DNA of 62,668 nucleotides from Anaerolineaceae bacterium (GTDB lineage: Bacteria; Chloroflexota; Anaerolineae; JAAYZQ01): NCBI GenBank assembly GCA_012514775.1, contig JAAYZQ010000049.1, positions 1 through 62,668 of the forward strand, read 5' to 3'. This document shows, piece after piece, positions 1 to 7,878 of the stretch. A program made the translations under genes and the position numbers. The notes under the pieces were generated by a model. That model was not told where the DNA came from, did not search any database, and saw nothing but the letters and a program-made list of their open reading frames with translations. How positions within the stretch are numbered: the stretch's first letter is position 1; the number at the start of each line of letters is the position of its first letter.

Positions 1-111
1 TGACTCTAGCGGAGGGGATATACCCTGCTCCATCCCGAACCAGGCAGTCAAGCCCTCCAGCGCCGATGGTACTTGGGACGCAGGTCCCTGGGAGAGTAGG
101 TCGTTGCCAGA
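1..111 (+). rRNA. rrf: 5S ribosomal RNA, 5' end cut by window edge
   Basis: The segment carries the conserved 5S core ATCCCGAAC (32-40) and ends with the 3' closing strand TCGTTGCCAG (101-110). Its pairing partner would lie just before base 1, so only about 8-10 nt are missing. A run of five T follows at 118-122 and probably marks the end of the rRNA transcript. Confidence 0.9.
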
Positions 112-145
112 GGAACCTTTTTGTGTTACCTTCCTCCTGAACCCT

Positions 146-298
146 TCAACCAGGCAGTTGCACAACCCAACACCTGGAGTTGTCCAGGATCAAGAAGAAC
201 GTACTCCCCTGCCCGGGCGCGCTTCCAACCGTTGCCTGGCCGCCATAGGGCTCCACGATGCGCCGGGCAATGGACAGTCCCAGCCCACTCGCCTCGAC
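146..298 (-). pseudogene. Remnant: C-terminus of a sensor histidine kinase
   Basis: Reading the minus strand from 298, an open stretch of 50 codons ends with TGA at 148-146. It contains [16 protein letters not shown] and then [14 protein letters not shown], which is the G2 box and last beta strand of a HATPase_c domain. No dimerisation domain, N box or start codon precedes it. Upstream the sequence changes directly into an ABC-ATPase Walker B region, so the piece is detached from its gene. The frame is clean, so the break may be recent. It could not make a working kinase. Confidence 0.7.
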
Positions 299-299
299 G

Positions 300-516
300 C
301 TGAGGTATCCAGGTTGACGGCCGGCTCGTCGGCCAGGATCCGGCCGGCCGCGCGATCAGGGCGCGGCCGATGGCCACCCGCTGCTGCTCGCCGCCCGACA
401 GGGAATCGGGCAGGTGGTGCCGGCGGCTGTTCAGCCAAGCAGGTGCAGCGGCGTGCTCTTGCCGGACCCGCTGGGGCCGACGATGGCCAGGCACTCGCCG
501 CGCTGGATCAAGATTC
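300..516 (-). pseudogene. Remnant: ABC transporter ATP-binding protein (LolD/MacB type)
   Basis: Three pieces of an ABC ATPase lie in order on the minus strand but in different frames. A Walker A segment ([19 protein letters not shown], about 433-500) runs into a stop. A signature segment ([20 protein letters not shown], about 345-410) follows after loss of the roughly 80 residues that normally separate them. A Walker B segment ([12 protein letters not shown], about 303-345) is in a third frame. With at least one internal deletion and two frame changes the gene is dead. It then joins a histidine kinase fragment, forming a mosaic of two decayed genes next to the rRNA operon. Confidence 0.75.
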
Positions 517-1758
517 CTTAACACCACCGCCCTCGCGGGCCGGAGCAGAGGTGGCGGGTTGGCGATCCAGCGCCTCCAGGCGGGACGTGGCGGCGCCCAG
601 GGCGCGCCACGACCGCGCCAGGATGGGCAACAGCGCCAGCGTCCAGAGCATGAAAGCCACCGTCTGCAAGAGGCCGCGATAGTCCACCAGGAACAGGCTG
701 GCCGTGTACAGCACCGTGCCCAGATGCCCGGCGCCCAGGCTGATCCAGGTGCCACCCAACTCCGGCTCGCGGCCTGGGTAAAGCCGGGCCTCGAGCAGGT
801 AGGGCAGCAAGGCAAAGGCAAACCCCAGCAGCCAGCCATAGGTAAGGATCAGCGATCCTTCGCCCGCAATAGCCCCCGCTGCGGCCGTTCCGGCCGCAAA
901 GACGACCACCGGAGCCATAAGCACGGCCACCATCTGCCAGGCGTACGGGGTGAGAAGCTGGAGCGACCCCGGCGTTCGCAGCCGGCCGGCGGCGCGCAGC
1001 CCACGCGCCACGCCCACGAGCAGGACCAGCGTGCCCACAGTGTGAATCGCCACGCCCCCGGCGTCCAGGATGCGGATCTCCAGCCAGGGGCCGAGAACTA
1101 GCCCCAAGGCCCCGATTACCATCAGCAAAAATGCGACGGCCGGCCACTTTGCTCGCATCGCGCTGCTGGCCGGCGCCAGGCGAGTCCTGAGGTCGAGGAG
1201 CAGCCCGCCCAGTACCAGGGAGCCAAAGCCCCACAGATTGCTGTGGACGTGGACCTCCTTGGGTGCCGGCAGGTGAAGCCAACTCGCCCAGTCGAGCCAC
1301 AACCCGGTCCCGAGAAAGACGCCCAGCAGAAGGTACAACAGACCGGCGCCGTAGAAGCGGCTGCTGATGGCACATCTCGCACTTCCCGCCCGGGCCAGCC
1401 CTTGTACCTGCCAGATGAGGACCAATACGGCCACGAACACCAGCGTGCCGCCAGCGATCATCATGGCCGTGTTGACCAGTGGAATGCCGACCAGCAGGGC
1501 GATGAGCCCCGCGTTATAGATCAGCCACACGTCCCAGCGAATCCTGGGGCGGGGCTGGCCTACTTGCCTGGCGGTCAGCCAGGGCAGGGCCGCGAAGAGC
1601 ACTTGCGTCAGGATGCCGAGGGTGATAAAGTGGACGCGCAGCCAGCGCAGGCCAGCAAACGCTGGCAAAAGCCCGGCGCTGATCAGTCCCGCGCCCAGGG
1701 TGGCGGCCGCTGCCAGCGAAAGGTAAAAAACGCCCATGACCAGGTGGGGGTTGAACAT
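508..1758 (-). CDS. Polytopic membrane protein, heme-copper oxidase subunit I-like
   Basis: A 416-residue protein with about twelve hydrophobic segments. Several His residues sit in or beside membrane spans (NPHLVMG at the N-terminus, [46 protein letters not shown]). This spacing recalls the heme-binding helices of heme-copper oxidase subunit I and the related NnrS family. The exact family cannot be fixed by eye, and no partner oxidase subunits lie nearby. The ATG is preceded by GAGAGGTGAG at good distance. Its stop overlaps the start of the decayed ABC ATPase, so the two may once have been one operon. Transcription probably starts upstream of the cupin gene. Confidence 0.75.
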   Translation of the reverse strand: MFNPHLVMGVFYLSLAAAATLGAGLISAGLLPAFAGLRWLRVHFITLGILTQVLFAALPWLTARQVGQPRPRIRWDVWLIYNAGLIALLVGIPLVNTAMMIAGGTLVFVAVLVLIWQVQGLARAGSARCAISSRFYGAGLLYLLLGVFLGTGLWLDWASWLHLPAPKEVHVHSNLWGFGSLVLGGLLLDLRTRLAPASSAMRAKWPAVAFLLMVIGALGLVLGPWLEIRILDAGGVAIHTVGTLVLLVGVARGLRAAGRLRTPGSLQLLTPYAWQMVAVLMAPVVVFAAGTAAAGAIAGEGSLILTYGWLLGFAFALLPYLLEARLYPGREPELGGTWISLGAGHLGTVLYTASLFLVDYRGLLQTVAFMLWTLALLPILARSWRALGAATSRLEALDRQPATSAPAREGGGVKES

Positions 1759-1777
1759 GGCTCACCTCTCTTTGCCG

Positions 1778-2095
1778 CTACTGGCCGGCCAGGCGAGTGG
1801 CCAGGAACGCAAGGCGTGTCACGGCCTCCACGCCTCGGCTGGCGCCCGCCGGGGTGATGACGATGGAACCCGGCTCGACTGGGAACCGCTCGCCGTCGAC
1901 GGTGATCCAGCCGCTGCCCTCCAGGAAGTAGTACACGCCCAGCCCCTCGGGATGGACCGGGATCCTGGCCCCGGCGTCCAGCCAGGCCAGCAGCGCTTTA
2001 AAGTCCCCGTTCTCCACAATCGTCTGCGAGGTCACGGCACCGTTGCGATAGTCCGCCTGCGCCTGCCAGTTGGGAACGTAAATCGTCTCGCTCAT
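1778..2095 (-). CDS. Small cupin-domain protein
   Basis: A 105-residue single-domain cupin. Residues in the middle (ARIPVHPEGLGVYYFLEGSG, then VEPGSIVITPAGASRG) match cupin motifs 1 and 2, although motif 1 has only one clear His, so metal binding is uncertain. Cupins of this size often bind small ligands or act as isomerases; no substrate can be named. Two ATGs are possible. The upstream one (2101) directly abuts AGGAGG, while the one at 2095 has a 6-nt spacer and is preferred. It lies 19 bp ahead of the membrane protein gene on the same strand, so the pair is probably one transcript. Confidence 0.85.
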   Translation of the reverse strand: MSETIYVPNWQAQADYRNGAVTSQTIVENGDFKALLAWLDAGARIPVHPEGLGVYYFLEGSGWITVDGERFPVEPGSIVITPAGASRGVEAVTRLAFLATRLAGQ

Positions 2096-2160
2096 GATCA
2101 TCCTCCTGTTGTTCTCGGATGGGGGCCCTCTCGGCGGAGGGGCTCCCTGCCTTTACCAGG

Positions 2161-2169
2161 ATCATACCA
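2161..2169 (-). promoter_or_regulatory. Probable extended -10 promoter for the cupin gene
   Basis: Minus strand TGG-TATGAT (hexamer 2166-2161) is an extended -10 element about 65 bp before the cupin start. No convincing -35 hexamer is visible, as is usual for extended -10 promoters. Confidence 0.4.
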
Positions 2170-2372
2170 CCTGCGAGCGGAAATTGCTATGACTTTTGTC
2201 GTATGAATTGGAGCCAACGAACCCGCTTGCGCGGCCGGGGGGCTCGTCATGCCAGCGGAGAGGTCCCGGCCTCCCGGGCAGCGAGGCGCTGGCGGTGGGC
2301 GGCGGGTCTGGCGGCGACCCCGCGCGAGCGGAGAGAGCCAGGCTCTCGGCTTGCGTCCACCCTCTTAAGTGC

Positions 2373-2400
2373 TTGACACCGGGCCGGAAGGCGGTATAAT
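2373..2400 (+). promoter_or_regulatory. Consensus sigma-70 promoter for pcm
   Basis: TTGACA (2373-2378), a 16-nt spacer and TATAAT (2395-2400) form a perfect-hexamer promoter. Start of transcription is expected near 2407, only about 15 nt before the chosen pcm start codon. Confidence 0.85.
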
Positions 2401-2421
2401 CGTCAGTGGGGAGTCATGATC

Positions 2422-3222
2422 ATGGCACGAGGGGGTTACAGGCTGGGCATAGCCCTGATCGTCGTTCTGGCCATCGGGCTGGGCTGGCTCCTGCTGGATC
2501 GGCCCTGGCAGGAGCCCGCGCCCACCGCCACCGCCACCGCACCACCGGCCATACCCTCCGGCGTGCCCTCCACCGTCGACCTGTCGCCCGATTCCCGCGG
2601 CCAAGAGCGCCGGCAGATGGTCGAGTCGCAGATCAAGCGGCGCGGGGTGAGCGACACGGCCGTTTTGGCGGCCATGGAAGCGGTGCCCCGGCACCTGTTC
2701 GTACCCGCCGATATGCTGGCGGTGGCCTACGGCGACCACCCGCTGCCCATCGGCCACGGCCAGACCATCTCGCAGCCCTACATCGTGGCCTGGATGACCG
2801 AGCTGTTGGCGCTGGAGCCCGGCGCCCGGGTGCTGGAGGTGGGCACCGGCTCGGGATACCAGGCGGCGGTCCTCGGGCAGATGGGCATGGAGGTGTACAC
2901 CATCGAGATCGTCGAGGCCCTGGCGACGCAAGCGACCGAGCGCCTGGCCGAGATGGGCTACGAGACCATCAACGTGCGCCACGGCGACGGCTATTATGGC
3001 TGGGAGGAGCAGGCTCCCTTTGAGGCCATCCTCGTCACCTGCGCCCCGGACCACATCCCGCCGCCCCTGGTACAGCAACTGGCCGACGGCGGCCGGATGG
3101 TGCTGCCCGTCGGCCCGCCTGGCGGCTACCAGATCCTGTGGCTGGTGGAGAAGCAGGGCGACCAGGTCAAGACCACCGAGATGGGGGGTGTGATGTTCGT
3201 GCCCCTCACCGGGGAGCACTAG
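2422..3222 (+). CDS. pcm: Protein-L-isoaspartate O-methyltransferase, membrane-anchored
   Basis: This enzyme methylates L-isoaspartyl residues in damaged proteins using S-adenosylmethionine, starting their repair. The C-terminal 210 residues carry the family motifs VPRHLFVP, the substrate-binding QTISQPYIVAWM and the SAM loop EVGTGSGYQAA. The protein has 266 residues, longer than the usual 210. The extra N-terminus holds one hydrophobic span (LGIALIVVLAIGLGWLLL) and a Pro/Thr linker, so it probably acts outside the membrane or anchored to it. ATG 2422 is 8 nt after GGGGAG; ATG 2416 is too close. The stop lies inside the 3' end of the convergent spermidine-synthase-like gene (17-bp overlap). 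Confidence 0.93.
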   Translation: MARGGYRLGIALIVVLAIGLGWLLLDRPWQEPAPTATATAPPAIPSGVPSTVDLSPDSRGQERRQMVESQIKRRGVSDTAVLAAMEAVPRHLFVPADMLAVAYGDHPLPIGHGQTISQPYIVAWMTELLALEPGARVLEVGTGSGYQAAVLGQMGMEVYTIEIVEALATQATERLAEMGYETINVRHGDGYYGWEEQAPFEAILVTCAPDHIPPPLVQQLADGGRMVLPVGPPGGYQILWLVEKQGDQVKTTEMGGVMFVPLTGEH

Positions 3223-5569
3223 CCGCCGCGAGGCCGGCCAGGGCGTAGGAGACGACGGCCGCCGCCAGGACGGCTGTGAACCCCGCCGACAGCGCACCCA
3301 GGGCTACCGCGACCGAGGACACCACCGAGGCACTGCCGTTCACCGCCCACGCCCACGGCACCAGATCGGGTGCGTCGCGCTCCAGCCACGCGAGGCCCAG
3401 GGGGAAGGGCATCCCCAGCAGCAGGCCCAGGGGTGCCAGGCTCAGAGCCGTTGCCAGCAGGCGAAGCGCCAGGGGTGCCCCCAACAGCGCGTCAAAGAGC
3501 GGCCCCACGGCCGCCGCCGTCAGCAGCACGATCACCACCAGGGCCGCCAGCGCGCCGCAAAGCGGCACGCGCCGCGCCAGCAGGCTGCCCATCCCCGAAA
3601 AGAGCAACAGGCTGGCCACTACCGCGGCAAAGGCCGTGGTCGGGTGCCCGAGGAACAGGATGAACCGCTGCAAGAGCGGGATCTCGACCGCCAAAAAGCC
3701 CAGGCCCAACAGCCCGAAGTAGACGAGCACGCGGCCCCTCCCCCTCCGGCGCCGGCCAACGCCCAGGACGGCCGGCACCAGGACGAGACTCGCCGCCGAC
3801 AGGACCGCCACGGCCAACAGGGCCAGCAACACCAGGTAGCCGCCGCCCCCGAAAGGCTTCCAGGTGTGCCCCAGCTCTTGCAGGATGGCCGGCACCTGGC
3901 CCCAGGTAAAAAAGTGAAAGAAGAACGGCCGGTCGTCCCGCGGCGGGCGGACGTCATACTCGCGGCCGGCGTAAAAGGCCCGCCGGTCGGGCGCGTCCAA
4001 CAGCTCGCGAAAGGCGATGGCGTAGGGTGTCCCCGACAGGACGTTGTAGCGATTGGCCTCTTCCGGCGCCATGTCGGGCAGGTAGACCAGGTCGAACTGG
4101 CGCTGCGCGCAAAACTCGCGTACCGCCGCCAGCTCATCCGCGGTAAATGCCCCGCTCCTGGCAAGGATCAGGATGGTGGACCAGGAACGCAGGGCGACCA
4201 ACCGCCGCGGCACGTCCTCCACACCCGACTCTTCCAGGGCGGTGAGGACCAGCGCCCAGGCACGCAGCTCTTCGCTGGGCGGCGACTGAAGCCAGCGGCT
4301 GATAACCAGCAGCCCGCCGTCGTCCAGCCGCGCCAGGGCGTCGGCCACGGCCTCGACAGTGTAGCGGTACTCCTCGCCCAGGGAATAGGCCCCCGTGGTA
4401 ACCACGTTGCGCGAACCGTTGAGGGCCAGGTCCACCAGGTCAAAGCGCTCGCCGGCGCGCCGCAAGAAGGCGCGCCCCGACTCCAGGACCAGGTCGGCGC
4501 CCGGATGCCCGCCCGCGGCCTCGGCCAGCAGCCGGTTGGGCTCGACCACGGTCAGGCGCCCGGCGCCCAGCGCCTGCGCCAGCAACGGATCGAGGTCGCC
4601 GCCGGGCTCCAGCACCAGCGTATCGGCCCCGGGCCGCAGGGCGAACGGTAGGGCCAGGGGCAGACAGCCGGCCCAGGCGCGCAGGGAGGTGGGATCGGCC
4701 AGAAGCAGTGGCGAGGGGTTGTCGCCATCGACGAACAGGGCCTGTTGCGCCGGCTGAGGCGCCTGGCAGCCCAGGCTCATTCCCGGCGCGGCGTGCAGCG
4801 CCGGGCTGTCGACCACGTCCACGCGGGCCACGGCGTTCCAGCGCTGCGAGACCAGGACAGCGCCCGGCGCCTGGAGCGCCTGGGGAAGCCCCTTGTAGGG
4901 CGAGAGGCGCACCTCGAACCAGGCAGGCCGGAACATGCTCAGGGCCAGGCCGGCCAGGGCCAGGACGAGCCCGGCAGCCACGACACCGGGCCGGCGGGGT
5001 CGTGTCCAGGCAAAGGACAGGGCCGCCAGGGCCGCCAGGGCCGCCCAGGCACCCACCGAGCCCGCGCCACCGGCCCAGCTCAGGACCAGGGGCGCCAACC
5101 CACAGCCCGCCGCCGAGCCGAGGAGGTTGGCCGCGTACACCCGGTGGCTGTGCCGCGGCGAGGTGGCCAGCAGCAGGCCCGTGCCCAGGCTGGCGCAGAA
5201 AAAGGGCACCGCCAGGGCCAGGTAGTACAGGGCCATGTAGAGGAACTGGATCGGTTCCCAGGCGATACGGTAGGCGTCAAAGGGCAGGGTGTTGGCCGCC
5301 AGGTAGCCCCCCAGAGTGCCCAGGGCGCAGCCGAGGGCCGCCAGGGCTGCCACCGGTCGCGGGTGCCGCTTGAGGCCCGGCGCCAGCGAGAGGGCAGTGC
5401 CGCCCGCGCCCATGCCCAGGAGCGCCACGCTGATGGCCATGAAGGCAAAGTGGTACCACTGGGCGAGGGCAAACACCCGCGTCAGGCTGATCTCCAAGCC
5501 CAGGGTCGCGGCTGCCAGCAGAAACAGTCCGGCATACAGCCCGGCCATGCCCTCTTTGCCCTCGCCCAA
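3206..5569 (-). CDS. Membrane protein with spermidine-synthase-like domain
   Basis: A 787-residue protein with an N-terminal block of about six to seven membrane spans (ATLGLEISLTRVFALAQWYH opens a motif typical of this family), a central soluble domain, and a C-terminal block of further spans. The central domain has a degenerate aminopropyltransferase/SAM-like fold (DTLVLEPGGDLDPLLAQALG, then the gate-loop-like SGRAFLRRAGERFDLVDLAL). Such fused proteins are common and mostly uncharacterised; polyamine synthesis is not assured. The start at 5569 is TTG with GGGGGTGA upstream; ATG 5548 behind AGAGGG is an alternative. A strong promoter (5611-5639) lies 42 bp upstream. Confidence 0.85.
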   Translation of the reverse strand: MGEGKEGMAGLYAGLFLLAAATLGLEISLTRVFALAQWYHFAFMAISVALLGMGAGGTALSLAPGLKRHPRPVAALAALGCALGTLGGYLAANTLPFDAYRIAWEPIQFLYMALYYLALAVPFFCASLGTGLLLATSPRHSHRVYAANLLGSAAGCGLAPLVLSWAGGAGSVGAWAALAALAALSFAWTRPRRPGVVAAGLVLALAGLALSMFRPAWFEVRLSPYKGLPQALQAPGAVLVSQRWNAVARVDVVDSPALHAAPGMSLGCQAPQPAQQALFVDGDNPSPLLLADPTSLRAWAGCLPLALPFALRPGADTLVLEPGGDLDPLLAQALGAGRLTVVEPNRLLAEAAGGHPGADLVLESGRAFLRRAGERFDLVDLALNGSRNVVTTGAYSLGEEYRYTVEAVADALARLDDGGLLVISRWLQSPPSEELRAWALVLTALEESGVEDVPRRLVALRSWSTILILARSGAFTADELAAVREFCAQRQFDLVYLPDMAPEEANRYNVLSGTPYAIAFRELLDAPDRRAFYAGREYDVRPPRDDRPFFFHFFTWGQVPAILQELGHTWKPFGGGGYLVLLALLAVAVLSAASLVLVPAVLGVGRRRRGRGRVLVYFGLLGLGFLAVEIPLLQRFILFLGHPTTAFAAVVASLLLFSGMGSLLARRVPLCGALAALVVIVLLTAAAVGPLFDALLGAPLALRLLATALSLAPLGLLLGMPFPLGLAWLERDAPDLVPWAWAVNGSASVVSSVAVALGALSAGFTAVLAAAVVSYALAGLAAASAPR

Positions 5570-5610
5570 GCTTCACCCCCCGGCCAAGTCCGTGCCTCGT
5601 CTCCCCCGGC

Positions 5611-5639
5611 ATGGTATCATCGAACGCACCACGTGTCAA
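5611..5639 (-). promoter_or_regulatory. Promoter for the spermidine-synthase-like gene
   Basis: Minus strand TTGACA (5639-5634), 17-nt spacer, TACCAT (5616-5611) with TGA before the -10. The -10 region ATGATACCATG is identical to that of the divergent promoter at 5690-5718. Confidence 0.7.
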
Positions 5640-5689
5640 TTTCGGCACAGATTGGTCGTGGGCCCGATGCAGACCGCCGAGTGTCATTG

Positions 5690-5718
5690 TTGACAGCGCC
5701 CGCCCTTCATGATACCAT
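5690..5718 (+). promoter_or_regulatory. Promoter for the corrinoid methyltransferase operon
   Basis: TTGACA (5690-5695), 17-nt spacer, TACCAT (5713-5718) with an upstream TGA. It diverges from the promoter at 5611-5639, with 50 bp between the two -35 boxes. The leader to the start codon at 5796 would be about 70 nt. Confidence 0.7.
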
Positions 5719-5795
5719 GGGGACGTATTGAAGAGCCCGCCGGAATCAGGGAGCGCAACGACGCTGGATATAGGTGCTCAGAAAGGAGAGACAGC

Positions 5796-6434
5796 ATGAC
5801 CCAAGCCCTGGTCGACGCCTTTGTCGACATCCGCGAAGAGGAGGTGGTGCGCCTGGCGCGCGAGATGCTGGAGGCCGGCACCGACCCATTAGCCGTCCTG
5901 GACGCCTGCAAGCAGGCCCTGGAGGTCATCGGGGAGCGCTTTGCAGCAGGCCAGGCCTTTGTGCCCGAGCTCATCATGGCGGGGGAGATGATGGGCGAGG
6001 TTACGGCGCTGGTGCGCCCGCGTCTGCAGCAAGACCGTCCACCCCAGCGCCTGGGAAAGGTGCTCATGGGCACCGTCGAGGGCGACATCCACGACATCGG
6101 CAAGGACGTCGTCACCTTTATGCTCGACGCCAACGGCTTCGAGGTGGTTGACCTGGGCGTGGACGTGGCGCCCCAGGCATTCGTAGCCGGGATCAAGGAA
6201 ACGCAACCCGACGTCGTGGGACTGAGCGGACTGCTGACCCTTGCCTTCCAGTCGATGAAGGAAACGGTGGACGCCATCCGCGAGGCCGGCCTCCGCGAGC
6301 AGGTCAAGATCATGATCGGCGGCGCGCCCGTGGACGAACACATCCAGGAGTACGCGGGTGCCGATGGTTGGGGCAAGGATGCCATGGAGGCCGTCGCCCT
6401 GGCCAGGGAGTGGGTAGGAGGAGAACAGCGATGA
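5796..6434 (+). CDS. Corrinoid (cobalamin-binding) methyltransferase carrier protein
   Basis: A 212-residue MtaC/MtbC-type protein. An N-terminal helical bundle (residues 1-85) precedes a Rossmann-like B12 domain whose DxHxxG motif is D97-H99-G102 (EGDIHDIGKD); H99 would be the lower cobalt ligand. Later glycine motifs (VVGLSGLLT and KIMIGGAPV) match the family. It should carry a methyl group on cobalt between a substrate-specific methyltransferase and an acceptor-transferring partner. ATG 5796 follows AAAGGAGAG. It overlaps the next gene by four bases (ATGA), so translation is coupled. Confidence 0.93.
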   Translation: MTQALVDAFVDIREEEVVRLAREMLEAGTDPLAVLDACKQALEVIGERFAAGQAFVPELIMAGEMMGEVTALVRPRLQQDRPPQRLGKVLMGTVEGDIHDIGKDVVTFMLDANGFEVVDLGVDVAPQAFVAGIKETQPDVVGLSGLLTLAFQSMKETVDAIREAGLREQVKIMIGGAPVDEHIQEYAGADGWGKDAMEAVALAREWVGGEQR

Positions 6435-7672
6435 GCGTAGACACGTTCGAAACCAGGATCGGTCGAATCGACGACGCCATTGCCCTGCGGAAGCCCGACC
6501 GTGTTCCGTTCTTCCCGACGTACCACCTGTTCCCTGCCCGCTACGTGGGCATGACCTACCAGGAAGCATTTTATGACCAGGAACGCTGGCTGGCAGCATT
6601 TGAGAAGGCAATCCTGGATCACGATCCCGACCTCTACTTCCAGCCGGGCGCGGCCATCGCCGCTTCGGGGGCAGCCCACGAGGCGCTGGACAACAAGCAG
6701 ATCCACTGGCCGGGGCACGGTGTGGCCGCCCATCGCACCTTCCAGTTCATCGAGGGCGAGTACATGAAGGCCGAGGAATACGACGAGTTCCTCGAGGACC
6801 CCTCCGACTGGACGGTCCGCAAGTACTTGCCGCGCATCTATGGCAACCTCCAGGGCCTGGGCATGCTGCCGCCGCTGACCTCCATGCTGGCCGGCTATGC
6901 CGGCTCGGGCATTACGGGCATTCTGGCCATTCCCCCCGTCGCCGCCTCCTTCCAGGCCCTGCAGCAGGCCGCCCAGGTCTCTGCCGGTTGGTCCATGGGC
7001 TATGCCCAGTTCGAGAAAAAGATGAACGCCCAGGGCTACCCGGCCTTTGCCACGGCCGTGGCCCTGGCGCCCTACGATCTCATCTCGGACATGCTGCGCG
7101 GCATGCGCGGTACCATGAAGGACATGTACCGTTGCCCCGACAAGCTCATCGCCGCCATGGAGCGGGTCTTGCCGATCCAGATCGGCGGGGCCATCGGGCA
7201 GGCGCACATGAGCGGCAACCCCCGCATCTTTATCCCCCTCCACCGCGGCGCCGACGGCTTCATGTCGGACGAGCAGTTCGAGAGGTTCTACTGGCCCACC
7301 CTGAAGGCCCTCATCCTGGCCTTGATCGACGCCGGCCTGGTCCCCGGCCCCTTCTGGGAGGGCGGCTACAACCAGCGCCTGCAATATCTCAAGGAGCTGC
7401 CGCCGGGCAAGGTCATGGGCATCTTTGACCGGTCCGACCTGGTCAAGGTCAAGGAAGTGCTGGGCGACACCATGTGCATCGCCGGCGGCATGCCCATCTC
7501 GCTGCTGCAGGCCGGCACGCCCGAACAGGTGCGGGCCGAGACGAAAAAGATCATCGAGACCGTCGGCCGGGACGGCGGTTTTATTATGTCCACCAGCTCC
7601 GTGCTGGACGAAGCTGATCCTGTCCTGGTGCAAGCCTGGGCGGACGCTACGCGGGAGTACGGCGGTTACTAG
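6431..7672 (+). CDS. UroD-superfamily corrinoid-dependent methyltransferase
   Basis: A 413-residue member of the uroporphyrinogen-decarboxylase superfamily, which includes MtaA/MtbA and CmuA-type methyltransferases. The opening RPDRVPFFP-like segment (KPDRVPFFPTYHLFPARYVG) and the C-terminal GDTMCIAGGMP and STSSVLDEA segments are typical. C-terminal Cys in CIAGGMP could bind zinc, but a full His-Cys-Cys set is not obvious. The true substrate cannot be read from sequence. Translationally coupled to the corrinoid protein, which argues that the two form the methyl transfer pair. No RamA-type activator or third methyltransferase lies in the window. Confidence 0.9.
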   Translation: MSVDTFETRIGRIDDAIALRKPDRVPFFPTYHLFPARYVGMTYQEAFYDQERWLAAFEKAILDHDPDLYFQPGAAIAASGAAHEALDNKQIHWPGHGVAAHRTFQFIEGEYMKAEEYDEFLEDPSDWTVRKYLPRIYGNLQGLGMLPPLTSMLAGYAGSGITGILAIPPVAASFQALQQAAQVSAGWSMGYAQFEKKMNAQGYPAFATAVALAPYDLISDMLRGMRGTMKDMYRCPDKLIAAMERVLPIQIGGAIGQAHMSGNPRIFIPLHRGADGFMSDEQFERFYWPTLKALILALIDAGLVPGPFWEGGYNQRLQYLKELPPGKVMGIFDRSDLVKVKEVLGDTMCIAGGMPISLLQAGTPEQVRAETKKIIETVGRDGGFIMSTSSVLDEADPVLVQAWADATREYGGY

Positions 7673-7694
7673 CCTGATCTGCACCATCGTTTCT

Positions 7695-7730
7695 GCCCCC
7701 GGCTGGAAGCCAGCCGGGGGCGGCTTTTTT
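7695..7730 (+). terminator. Strong intrinsic terminator after the methyltransferase operon
   Basis: A 12-bp perfect stem GCCCCCGGCTGG/CCAGCCGGGGGC (7695-7706 and 7710-7721) with a 3-nt loop is followed by six T at 7725-7730. Confidence 0.92.
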
Positions 7731-7878
7731 CCTCGTCCGTGTCCGGGCAGGCGTGTCCGGGCAGTGGCAGTGCGAGAACTGGTCACCAGACCAGGTGCAA
7801 AACCCGCCGACTGGCCGGTCCGCTCTGGCGCGAACCGTGGTATCCTGGCTACGACAAAAGGAACGCAAGGAGGCACTC

